Origin: a virus | DNA: 55,507 bases | Strand: one strand, 5' to 3' | IMG/VR virus record: IMGVR_UViG_3300046004_001044 | Span: 1 to 55,507 of that record | In this document: in pieces, positions 49,055 to 55,507 of the stretch | Layout of the letters: each line of letters opens with the position of its first letter | Position numbering within the stretch: the stretch's first letter is position 1 | The notes under the pieces: generated by a model | What the model saw: only the letters and a program-made list of their open reading frames with translations | Databases searched by the model: none | Told to the model about the DNA's origin: nothing | Translations under genes and position numbers: made by a program

Positions 49055-49270
49055 TTAAAGGCTAGGTCTATGAATTGATTTAACAGTCATAGTTCCGTTA
49101 GTATGTTTTGTAAATATATCTCCTTTATTTGGTAAATGTGTATCACCATTTGCTAACTTAATAAAACTACCCACAACTGAAACACCATCTCTTTGTTCTT
49201 TTTCAATGTTATCTTTGAAAAATTCTTGAGCTTCTTGACTCATGTATCCTTCATATACAAATTCTTCCAT
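49055..49270 (-). CDS. Hypothetical protein, 71 aa
   Basis: Start set at the ATG at 49270 (MEEFVYEGYMSQEAQEFF) because the longer frame runs into the upstream gene. The protein has an acidic N-terminal helix and a C-terminal beta segment (GDTHLPNKGDIFTKHTNGTMTVKSI). No family is recognised. It lies 28 bases after the gene for another small protein. Confidence 0.5.
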   Translation of the reverse strand: MEEFVYEGYMSQEAQEFFKDNIEKEQRDGVSVVGSFIKLANGDTHLPNKGDIFTKHTNGTMTVKSIHRPSL

Positions 49271-49298
49271 CTTATTCTGATTTAAAGGTTTTGTTGTA

Positions 49299-49475
49299 TT
49301 AATTAGCAAACTCATCACCGTGTCCATGGTCTATTATAGCAAATTGTCCATGGTTATAAAACTTCTCTAGCTGTTGCTTCTCCATTTCTTTGGCTTTATT
49401 AACAATATCCGTCGGAACAAGTAGTTCTTCAAGTCCTAATTGGTTTAATAACCATTCCACTGCTGTCTTTTCCAT
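49299..49475 (-). CDS. Small phage protein with TAVEWL motif, 58 aa
   Basis: The product begins MEKTAVEWLLNQLGLE and contains a helix DIVNKAKEMEKQQLEKFY, the pattern TAVEWLxEQ...AKEMEKxQ widespread in Bacteroidota phages, followed by an Asp/His-rich tail (NHGQFAIIDHGHGDEFAN). Function unknown. It lies just after the primase gene, two bases from its stop. Confidence 0.6.
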   Translation of the reverse strand: MEKTAVEWLLNQLGLEELLVPTDIVNKAKEMEKQQLEKFYNHGQFAIIDHGHGDEFAN

Positions 49476-49476
49476 C

Positions 49477-51840
49477 TTAAAATAATTTAGTTTGTTTTTC
49501 TTTACTCGTAAATCTTATCATCTTACCATTCGATCCTCGACGATCCACATACGGCTCTCCGTACTTGAATATCGCATACTTATTAAGCCAGTCATAGAAC
49601 GTTCGATGAGGTAGCTTGTACTTACCAAACTGACCAAAATCTGGATAGTTAGTAGTAAATTCATTCATCACATCCTGACCAATCAAATCACAGTTCGGCA
49701 GTAAGAACGGACGCGCATCATTACTCGTAACCCACTCTCTGAACTCGTATGATGTGGATGATTCAAGCTTTCTTAACTCCAAGTTTTTAAACTCCGCTTC
49801 AATAAATCCTTTAGTCAGATATGTCTGAAGGCAGTAAAGCATGTAATTATCAAACTTAAGATACTCCTCATCCGTCCAGTCATTGAATAATGTATGTCCG
49901 AATTCCTTGAATGGTGTGAAGTCTTTGTTGTAGTACTGAGCGAACTCCAATTCCCATTTACGTCTTTCGAATGAATTTCCTTCACCCTTGACGGCATAAT
50001 TGGTAGATATAATCATCTTTGGAGAATCCTTGAACTCGATGTATATCTCCTGCTGGTTTTTCTTTTCTACAGTTATACCGTCAGTACTGATTGAAAACAG
50101 TTTTTCAAGATTGAATGTCTTCTCGATATCTTGGAATGTCAATACCTGAGTGTCTGTATTTACCCTCTGATAATTAAAATTCTTTGATGCAGTGAATGAC
50201 TTCCCATCAATAGTCACATTGTTTTTCATCTTACTGATGGCGTGTATAAAGATCCCCTTACCTGTACCACCTTCTGGCTTTGATGATATCGACTCGTCAT
50301 TAAGTATGACTATCGGACAGTAATCAGCTGGTTTGTATGAGTGGAGAAGGAATCCAATAGTTGATTCCATCGATTTCATACGCACGTCATCATTTCCAGA
50401 TACATTTCGAATAAACTGTCTGAATTCACAATCATGAAACTCTACTACCTTGAAGTCACGATTGATAATCTGCTTGGACCAAACATTGCCTTCAAGATTA
50501 TTGTAGGCTATCGGCTCAATTTTGTCCTTATAGACACGTATCGCACAGTTATTGTAGTAGATATTCGCGCTGTCAATCCTGTCTTTAAGTATGACTGGAT
50601 CTGCATTTTCCAAGAAGCCAAGGAATCTTTCCTCACCCATCTTGGTTTTCTCTGCATACGCATCATCGATTGATCGGTCCTCAATATCATTCAGATATCC
50701 GAATACGAAATCTCGTATCTGATTATCTGATACTGGAGTCATGATGTTGTCAATGATCCTTACAAATATAAATCTCTCATTACTTCCGTGGTAGTATTTA
50801 TAAAACCCGTTGTCTGTTAAGAAATCCCTGTATTTGTGATTGATAAACTTCACAACTCCCTTATCTGTCTTAAACCAGAAGTCATCTCCGACAATAACTG
50901 TATCGCGAATCTGTCGAATGATTTCATCCGTAACTGTTGGATGCATGAGTTTTATCTCATCAACTGGGACCGATCTTACAATCATCTCAGCAACACTACT
51001 TACCTTCTCATTGTCCTCAAATTGTTTGGTGCCGAACTTTTCAACTGATGCATATGCTGAGTCAACTGTCTGTTTGATCTCTTCTTCTGGAAAATCATGC
51101 GCCTCATACTCCATGCATGCATTAAGAGCATCCGCTTTTTGGATGCCGTAATCATTGAATGATGCAGCGAGTACAAACAGGTTGTGATTCCTGCTTCCAG
51201 ACACCATGCCGAAGTCTTTCTGCCACCAAGTTTTAAGTATTTTGATCGCCTTATCCTCGTCCTCAATTGGGAACATGGTTTTGACTTTCTCTTTTACTGG
51301 TTCGATATACTGCTCTGTCCAAGTACTTGCTGCTGGATTGATGAATACATTCGGATCATATGACTCATATGTGATCCTAGATATATTCGAGCATGACTTA
51401 TCAAAGTTTGGACTGTTGTAATATTTTTCTATTGCCTTGAAGTACTTCTTGTATTCCTCCTTGGTGCACATCGGAATCTTGACTAAAATTTTAAGTCCAT
51501 TTCCACTTGGAGATAGGAATAAATAACTGGTGTAGTCATCCATTTCTAGCTCAAATCTCTTTATGTCTAACTTCTCATCTGACTCGAAATCATCAAAGTC
51601 TATTGACATGTATCCGCTTGATTCGGTCAGTGCGTCATCCTCTCTGGACGAAAACTTTCCACCGAAACATACTGCGGGTAATTTCTTTTTGATTTTATTT
51701 CTTTCTTCTTTATTGGAGCTAAGTCTTATGCTCTCACATATTGCCTTAGACTCCCCATTTTTAATTCGTTCAATGGCACTTTCTACTGATATGTAATATG
51801 GTTTCTGTGTGTCATTTAATGTTTTAAATATAGTGATCAT
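49477..51840 (-). CDS. Primase-helicase (VirE/BT4734-type primase plus SF3-like helicase), 787 aa
   Basis: The N-terminal 170 residues form a BT4734/VirE-type primase domain with the metal pair in SIDFDDF (79-85) and SPSGNGLKILV (110-120). A helical PriCT-like linker follows (about 195-265, TWWQKDFGMVSGSRNHNL). The C-terminal helicase has Walker A GGTGKG (about 525-530), a Walker B and a sensor ISTN (about 605-630), and ends in a winged-helix-like region. It would synthesise primers and unwind the phage genome. The architecture is common in Bacteroidota elements. It is preceded by a small stem-loop and the DUF3127 gene. Confidence 0.82.
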   Translation of the reverse strand: MITIFKTLNDTQKPYYISVESAIERIKNGESKAICESIRLSSNKEERNKIKKKLPAVCFGGKFSSREDDALTESSGYMSIDFDDFESDEKLDIKRFELEMDDYTSYLFLSPSGNGLKILVKIPMCTKEEYKKYFKAIEKYYNSPNFDKSCSNISRITYESYDPNVFINPAASTWTEQYIEPVKEKVKTMFPIEDEDKAIKILKTWWQKDFGMVSGSRNHNLFVLAASFNDYGIQKADALNACMEYEAHDFPEEEIKQTVDSAYASVEKFGTKQFEDNEKVSSVAEMIVRSVPVDEIKLMHPTVTDEIIRQIRDTVIVGDDFWFKTDKGVVKFINHKYRDFLTDNGFYKYYHGSNERFIFVRIIDNIMTPVSDNQIRDFVFGYLNDIEDRSIDDAYAEKTKMGEERFLGFLENADPVILKDRIDSANIYYNNCAIRVYKDKIEPIAYNNLEGNVWSKQIINRDFKVVEFHDCEFRQFIRNVSGNDDVRMKSMESTIGFLLHSYKPADYCPIVILNDESISSKPEGGTGKGIFIHAISKMKNNVTIDGKSFTASKNFNYQRVNTDTQVLTFQDIEKTFNLEKLFSISTDGITVEKKNQQEIYIEFKDSPKMIISTNYAVKGEGNSFERRKWELEFAQYYNKDFTPFKEFGHTLFNDWTDEEYLKFDNYMLYCLQTYLTKGFIEAEFKNLELRKLESSTSYEFREWVTSNDARPFLLPNCDLIGQDVMNEFTTNYPDFGQFGKYKLPHRTFYDWLNKYAIFKYGEPYVDRRGSNGKMIRFTSKEKQTKLF

Positions 51841-51857
51841 ATGGCTTGTGATAAATA

Positions 51858-51880
51858 AGGGCAGACTGAATGCCTGCCCT
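51858..51880 (-). promoter_or_regulatory. Stem-loop between the DUF3127 and primase genes
   Basis: AGGGCAG (51858-51864) pairs with CTGCCCT (51874-51880) around a nine-base loop. Leftward it is followed by TATTTAT, too weak a T-run for a firm terminator. It may attenuate or process the transcript between the two genes. Confidence 0.4.
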
Positions 51881-51904
51881 ATGTGTTAGTTAACTTGCTG
51901 GTAA

Positions 51905-52264
51905 TTAAAACGGAAGCGGCTCTCCGTCTTCGTTTGTAACCACAGATGGAGCTGATGCGCTATTTGCTTGTGATCCTACTCCACCAATTACTTCAACTCT
52001 CCATCCGTCAAGTGTATTGAAGTACTTCTCTTCTCCTTGAGGTGATGTCCATAATCTTCCTCGGAGATTCCATGATACTTCAACTTCTTGCCCTTCCATG
52101 ATACCATCTAAGTGAGATGTTTTATCTTTGGCGAATTCGAACGAAATATCTTGTGGATACATACTTGATGCGTCAGTAATTACCAATTCTCTCTTAGAAA
52201 ATTTCTCAGACACTTGGATAGTTTCTCCAACTTTCTTTACTACTCCTGTTAATTTAAAACTCAT
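51905..52264 (-). CDS. DUF3127 single-strand-binding-like protein, 119 aa
   Basis: The protein begins SFKLTGVVKKVGETIQVSEKFSKRELVI, then GQEVEVSWNLRGRLW, and FNTLDGWRVEVI, matching DUF3127, a small OB-fold-like family in phages and Bacteroidota. The C-terminal tail, Gly- and Ser-rich and ending GEPLPF, is like the acidic SSB tail that recruits partners. Location upstream of the primase-helicase and beside the exonuclease supports an SSB role in replication. The ATG overlaps the HNH gene's stop. Confidence 0.75.
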   Translation of the reverse strand: MSFKLTGVVKKVGETIQVSEKFSKRELVITDASSMYPQDISFEFAKDKTSHLDGIMEGQEVEVSWNLRGRLWTSPQGEEKYFNTLDGWRVEVIGGVGSQANSASAPSVVTNEDGEPLPF

Positions 52265-52809
52265 TTGATTTGATTTTTATTGTTTATATTAGTTATTCTT
52301 TTTGATATAGCTGCGATACTCAATCCGAATTCAAGACTGATTGATTTTAGCGTTTCTCCATTATTAAATCTAATGAATGCGTCTAATTCTTGTGCGTCAG
52401 TTATTTTTGAATTATGATGTTTCTCACCGCTATTTAATTTTATTAAGTTGTTCTTATAAGCATGAATTATGTTTTCTCTATTGGATGCCCATTCTAAATT
52501 TAGAAAGTTATTATCTAGCTTTATACCGTTTTTATGGTTTACTTGATCTTTATTTTCTGGATTCGGTACAAATGCTTTAGCGACAAGTCTATGTACGCCA
52601 GTATTGTATCCAGAACCATTTTTACGAAGACATACTTGACGATATCCTTTTTTAGATACTTGAAGTTTGAGAGTTCTGCCTATTTGTATCCTGCATCTAC
52701 TATCTTTCATTTTAACATCATGATCTAAGGATTTAACAATGCCATTGCTAGAAACCATATAAATTCCTTCATAACCAACAACATCTCTCCATTCTTCATG
52801 CTCAATCAT
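52261..52809 (-). CDS. HNH homing endonuclease (NUMOD4-HNH), 182 aa
   Basis: An N-terminal NUMOD4-like segment (EEWRDVVGYEGIYMVSSNGIVKS, 5-27) is followed by the HNH domain with VHRLVAKAF (72-80), VNHKNGIKLDN (90-100) and NLEWAS (104-109), and a C-terminal helix-turn-helix (SISLEFGLSIAAISKRITN). This is a free-standing mobile-type endonuclease that cuts DNA at specific sites and spreads into similar genomes. It lies between the DUF3127 protein and the exonuclease and overlaps the former by 4 bases. Confidence 0.85.
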   Translation of the reverse strand: MIEHEEWRDVVGYEGIYMVSSNGIVKSLDHDVKMKDSRCRIQIGRTLKLQVSKKGYRQVCLRKNGSGYNTGVHRLVAKAFVPNPENKDQVNHKNGIKLDNNFLNLEWASNRENIIHAYKNNLIKLNSGEKHHNSKITDAQELDAFIRFNNGETLKSISLEFGLSIAAISKRITNINNKNQIK

Positions 52810-52811
52810 AA

Positions 52812-53621
52812 CTACTTATTTTTGGCAATTAATTTATTATAATATTCCTCTGCATATTTAAGCGCTGCAGTGGTTCTGCGCTCTATTTTCGCGATGTCGT
52901 CATCCGTCAGTGTGTACTCGGCAAATGTAATCCTTAATTTCGGATCCAAGTCATCCATGTAGTGTAGCGAATCATCCTCCCAGTCTGGAACAAGTCCTTC
53001 TGGTGTGGATACCAACACATACACAAGTTTGAATGTACGCCAGTCAGTCGTACCTGACTGCTTGTTTTTAAGATACAGATACATTTTACCCTGCCATTCG
53101 TAAGTTGAGTTAGATATCTTCTCAGGAAGCTTAGGAAATGTATCTTTATTCCATGAGCACTTGATGTCAATAATCTGCTTCTCAACTTCATCCTCGATGT
53201 CTGGATGACCTCCGTGCGGACCGTGCAAAAGTTCTGACTCAGACTTTACAAAGTCACGCATCCATAATGAATTCAAGATTTCAATCCCTTCATCCTCTAC
53301 AGTAGTACCTTTCTCCATTTCTTTATTGGACAGTGTAGTCTTGTAGTTATAAACGATTCGATCAACTAATCCCTCAACATATGTTTTGGCTCCAGCTCCT
53401 AGTTCAATCAGTCCAGCATCAACTGATGTTTGGATTTTTTGAAGTCGATTCATTTCTTCCTTCATGTTGTCAGTCAGATCTTTAGCCTTGTCCTCTCCAT
53501 TCTTGAATGCCTTTAGTCTTGCAATGTGCCCGTCAAGTGTTGCTTTCTGTGCTGCTGTTAGCCCGTCATCTCCTAGAAATAACGGTGCTGATGATGAGGC
53601 TCTAAACTTTAGGTTTAACAT
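52812..53621 (-). CDS. PD-(D/E)XK exonuclease (RecB/Cas4-like), 269 aa
   Basis: The nuclease core is visible in HPDIE (139-143), IIDIKCSW (150-157, the D...(E/D)xK), and YEWQGKMYLYL (174-184, the conserved Gln and Tyr). These match the RecB-type fold used by phage recombination exonucleases and Cas4. The upstream part is helical with an acidic stretch. The following gene is a small protein that usually accompanies this nuclease, so the two likely form the recombination or end-processing module of the phage. The stop is two bases from the HNH gene. Confidence 0.75.
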   Translation of the reverse strand: MLNLKFRASSSAPLFLGDDGLTAAQKATLDGHIARLKAFKNGEDKAKDLTDNMKEEMNRLQKIQTSVDAGLIELGAGAKTYVEGLVDRIVYNYKTTLSNKEMEKGTTVEDEGIEILNSLWMRDFVKSESELLHGPHGGHPDIEDEVEKQIIDIKCSWNKDTFPKLPEKISNSTYEWQGKMYLYLKNKQSGTTDWRTFKLVYVLVSTPEGLVPDWEDDSLHYMDDLDPKLRITFAEYTLTDDDIAKIERRTTAALKYAEEYYNKLIAKNK

Positions 53622-54102
53622 CTTTCAGTGTTTTTTCTTGGTCTGGAGTAAGTGATCGAATAGACTTAATCTTTTCGAATGTAGTCTTGCCTTGTTCGAT
53701 CTGAGAAATTGCTGCAGCTAGTCCATCAGCTGGGATTGGAGGAAGTTTTGGAGCAGGTGCTGGACGTGTTGAGAAACGTAACGCATCGACCATTTCACCT
53801 CTGAATTTCTCCTTCTCTACGGTAAGTAGTACTTGCTTTCCAATGTACGCTGCATAATCAATTGTTCCAAACAACTTCTCAAGTCGAGTGAAGTTTTTGA
53901 TTTGCATTACCATTGGTTTTACAAACTCCTTGAATTTAACGAACGGCTTGTCTTCTGTGCCGCCTTGAGATGTGAATTCTCCAACGTAGATTTTCTCAAT
54001 TGTCACAGTCATGTTTTTGTACTTTCCGTTCTCTTCCAAATCCCACGAGCCAAGATACTTTTGATTCTGGATTAATGTTCTCCAGTGTTTTTGTTCTGAC
54101 AT
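53602..54102 (-). CDS. Recombination-associated phage protein, 166 aa
   Basis: The pattern KHWRTLIQNQKYLGSWDLEENGKYKNMTVTIEKI, VKPMVMQIKNFTRLEKLF, YIGKQVLLTVEKEKFRGEMVDALRF is a family commonly next to phage exonucleases and is OB-fold-like in its beta pattern. A C-terminal Pro- and Ala-rich linker leads to a helix. It may be a ssDNA- or recombination-mediator protein, by analogy and context. The start has a TAAGTTTG promoter directly upstream, and its stop overlaps the exonuclease start by 20 bases. Confidence 0.65.
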   Translation of the reverse strand: MSEQKHWRTLIQNQKYLGSWDLEENGKYKNMTVTIEKIYVGEFTSQGGTEDKPFVKFKEFVKPMVMQIKNFTRLEKLFGTIDYAAYIGKQVLLTVEKEKFRGEMVDALRFSTRPAPAPKLPPIPADGLAAAISQIEQGKTTFEKIKSIRSLTPDQEKTLKDVKPKV

Positions 54103-54111
54103 ATTTAAATT

Positions 54112-54507
54112 TTAATTGGTTGCAAACTTAGATAAATTTTTTGACAATTCCTTGTATCGAAGAATTTTTTCTTCCAAAACATTTCTTCTGTCAATAAGTT
54201 CATCATGATTTTTCATATGCTTGATGAGGTAATTGCACTTCTCAAGCTTTGATTCTAAGGTGTTGATACATACGTTATAACATCCTTCAAGCCAGCCTTT
54301 AGTCTCGAATATATTGTACTCATGACTTGATACCTCCTTATAGAAGTCTCCAGCTAGCATGCAGTTCTTTATGGTGATACTTCCGTCACGCATTTTTTCA
54401 ATCCTGACTCCATGATCGATGTAATACTCACTGGACTTATTTTCACTCGTCCCGTAATGATACAGCGTTATATTTGGATCAGACTCTAACTGTTGCCATG
54501 CTTTCAT
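54112..54507 (-). CDS. Hypothetical protein, 131 aa
   Basis: Not recognised. The N-terminal half contains beta segments (NITLYHYGTSENKSSEYYIDHGVRIEKMRDGSITI) and the C-terminal half is a charged coiled coil (ESKLEKCNYLIKHMKNHDELIDRRNVLEEKILRYKEL). It has five Cys, which is unusual here. The ATG overlaps the stop of the repeat-protein gene (ATGA), and the gene lies upstream of the recombination genes, so it may belong to the same early region. Confidence 0.5.
   Translation of the reverse strand: MKAWQQLESDPNITLYHYGTSENKSSEYYIDHGVRIEKMRDGSITIKNCMLAGDFYKEVSSHEYNIFETKGWLEGCYNVCINTLESKLEKCNYLIKHMKNHDELIDRRNVLEEKILRYKELSKNLSKFATN
54123..54130 (-). promoter_or_regulatory. Promoter -7 box TAAGTTTG (leftward)
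   Basis: CAAACTTA on the plus strand reads TAAGTTTG leftward, an exact TAnnTTTG match 20 bases upstream of the recombination-associated gene. It overlaps the end of the preceding gene, so it is an internal promoter of the leftward block. Confidence 0.55.
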
Positions 54508-55507
54508 GATTTGAAATTTACAAGTTTTTTAAATCGCTCAAGTCCATATGCGTTTGTTTTTTCAAGTATTGGAATTAACTCATCAGCACGATAAGATTCT
54601 TCAACCATGTTATTTCTTTGCATCCAGTCTTTAACACCTAATTCACACGCGCCAGTTATCAATCTGTAATAATTGATTGTAATGATTGTGTCAGCATTGA
54701 TTGGTTCGTTTTTTAGTTTTTCAGAAACTAATTTAAAGTTCAAGTCATCAATTGATTTTTTGACTGTTTCTCCATGTGCTGTGAAATTATCTTTTTGAGC
54801 AATGAAACCATGAGACCATAAAACCTTGTTATCTGATATTTTTAATTGATAAAATCCTGAATAGATTTTAATTCCTTTGGTTGTTTTTGTGTTTTCAACT
54901 AAAAACATTACACAATCAAAACGCACAACATCGTATTTTTTCTTATCAATAACAGCAATGTTATTGTTAATTGTAAGTGCAGGAGCCGTGAATGTAGCGC
55001 CCTCTTGAACATCAACGTAACCCGATACTTCGGTAAGTGCAGGAGCCGTGAATGTAGCGCCCTCTTGAACATAAACGTAACCCGATTTTGTAAGTGCAGG
55101 AGCCGTGAATGTAGCGCCCTGACGAACATAAACGGAACCCGATTTTGTAAGTGCAGGAGCCGTGAATATAGCGCCCTGACGAACATCAACGTAACCCGAT
55201 ACTTCGGTAAGTGCAGGAGCCGTGAATGTAGCGCCCTCTTGAACATCAACGGAACCCGATTTTGTAAGTGCAGGAGCCGTGAATGTAGCGCCCTGACGAA
55301 CATCAACGTAACCCGATACTTCGGTAAGTGCAGGAGCCGTGAATGTAGCGCCCTGACGAACATCAACGGAACCCGATTTTGTAAGTGCAGGAGCCGTGAA
55401 TGTAGCGCCCTGACGAACATAAACGGAACCCGATACTTCGGTAAGTGCAGGAGCCGTGAATGTAGCGCCCTGACGAACATAAACGGAACCCGATACTTCG
55501 GTAAGTG
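54504..55507 (-). CDS. Repeat (beta-solenoid-like) protein, N-terminus outside the window
   Basis: The frame that ends at 54504 stays open through the whole repeat array to the window edge, so the gene starts beyond it; the GTG at 54926 is internal. The N-terminal part is at least nine 19- or 20-residue repeats of the form SG(S/Y)V(Y/D)V(R/Q)(Q/E)GATFTAPALT(EV/K), typical of short beta-solenoid coils. It is followed by INNNIAVIDKKKYDVVRFDCV and a C-terminal domain with AHGETVKKSIDDLNFK and ITGACELGVKDW, also seen at the end of other Bacteroidota repeat proteins. Function is unknown; binding to a repetitive surface or a scaffold is possible. The repeats are nearly identical at the DNA level. 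Confidence 0.75.
   Translation of the reverse strand, partial: LTEVSGSVYVRQGATFTAPALTEVSGSVYVRQGATFTAPALTKSGSVDVRQGATFTAPALTEVSGYVDVRQGATFTAPALTKSGSVDVQEGATFTAPALTEVSGYVDVRQGAIFTAPALTKSGSVYVRQGATFTAPALTKSGYVYVQEGATFTAPALTEVSGYVDVQEGATFTAPALTINNNIAVIDKKKYDVVRFDCVMFLVENTKTTKGIKIYSGFYQLKISDNKVLWSHGFIAQKDNFTAHGETVKKSIDDLNFKLVSEKLKNEPINADTIITINYYRLITGACELGVKDWMQRNNMVEESYRADELIPILEKTNAYGLERFKKLVNFKS
54973..55507 (-). repeat. Tandem array of alternating 57- and 60-base repeats
   Basis: Nine complete units begin at 54973, 55033, 55090, 55147, 55207, 55264, 55324, 55381 and 55441, with a tenth cut by the window end. Lengths are 60, 57, 57, 60, 57, 60, 57, 60 and 60 bases. The 3-base difference replaces the codons for Glu-Val by one Lys codon, keeping frame. 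Substitutions cluster at a few codons; one unit changes Thr to Ile. Every unit preserves the reading frame of the leftward gene. Confidence 0.9.

Noticed and set aside
54908-55480. 190-residue leftward ORF of repeated MFVRALHSRLLHL units over the repeat array
   Set aside because: It is a frame-shifted reading of the same repeats. The neighbouring frame gives a Gly/Thr/Ala repeat with regular solenoid pattern and runs on into a recognisable C-terminal domain, and the 57/60-base units preserve it.
54973-55507. CRISPR array
   Set aside because: The units are contiguous near-identical coding repeats with no unique spacers and no short palindromic direct repeat.

Overview
The window is almost wall-to-wall coding on two opposed gene blocks and reads as most of a tailed bacteriophage genome (about 55.5 kb) infecting a Bacteroidota host, probably a flavobacterium-like one. 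The evidence is the AT-rich sequence, at least ten promoter-like TAnnTTTG boxes (the Bacteroidota -7 element) just upstream of genes, few Shine-Dalgarno sites, a VirE/BT4734-type primase, and a DUF3127 single-strand-binding protein. The head module (TerL, portal, scaffold-like protein, major capsid protein) with its tail-stabilisation and ejection-type proteins resembles podoviruses related to the crAss-like group. I see no integrase, no lysogeny module and no tRNA. Both ends of the window fall inside genes.

Layout. (1) 1-2254, plus strand: small, tightly overlapping genes of mostly unknown function, two of them membrane proteins. (2) 2255-2656: a 400-base non-coding stretch with a promoter and two terminator-like hairpins, suggesting a small RNA, followed by the leader of the chaperonin genes. 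(3) 2657-4666: phage GroEL and GroES plus a small ORF, then a convergent winged-helix-like regulator candidate (4635-5165). (4) 5211-10425: small virion/tail-fibre-type proteins, one carrying an apparent 1-base frameshift, then the lysis cassette (holin-like membrane proteins, a candidate u-spanin, a CHAP/NlpC-like endolysin) and a terminator. (5) 10522-40886: packaging, head, neck, tail and ejection proteins, including a second GroES-like protein, a threonine-linker tail protein next to a glycosyltransferase, and a 2765-residue virion protein with HExxH and HDxxGH motifs. A strong hairpin terminator at 40891-40916 ends this block.

(6) 41019-55507, all minus strand: the metabolic and replication block. 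Read in its direction of transcription it holds a repeat protein running off the window, recombination genes (a DUF-type accessory protein and a PD-(D/E)XK nuclease), an HNH homing endonuclease, a DUF3127 protein, a primase-helicase, several small proteins, an SF2 helicase fused to a VRR-NUC nuclease, a NAMPT-HAD-PRPP synthetase cassette, and an Mre11-like metallophosphatase.

The most notable system is the overlapping NAMPT / HAD phosphatase / Prs-like operon. Its two outer enzymes match the architecture of NAD+ reconstitution pathway 1 (Adps plus Namat), by which phages defeat NAD+-depleting defences; the HAD gene between them would be an unexplained third member. Second in interest are the phage-borne group I chaperonin pair with altered features, the putative small RNA next to it, and the long near-identical 57/60-base repeat array that encodes a beta-solenoid-like protein.
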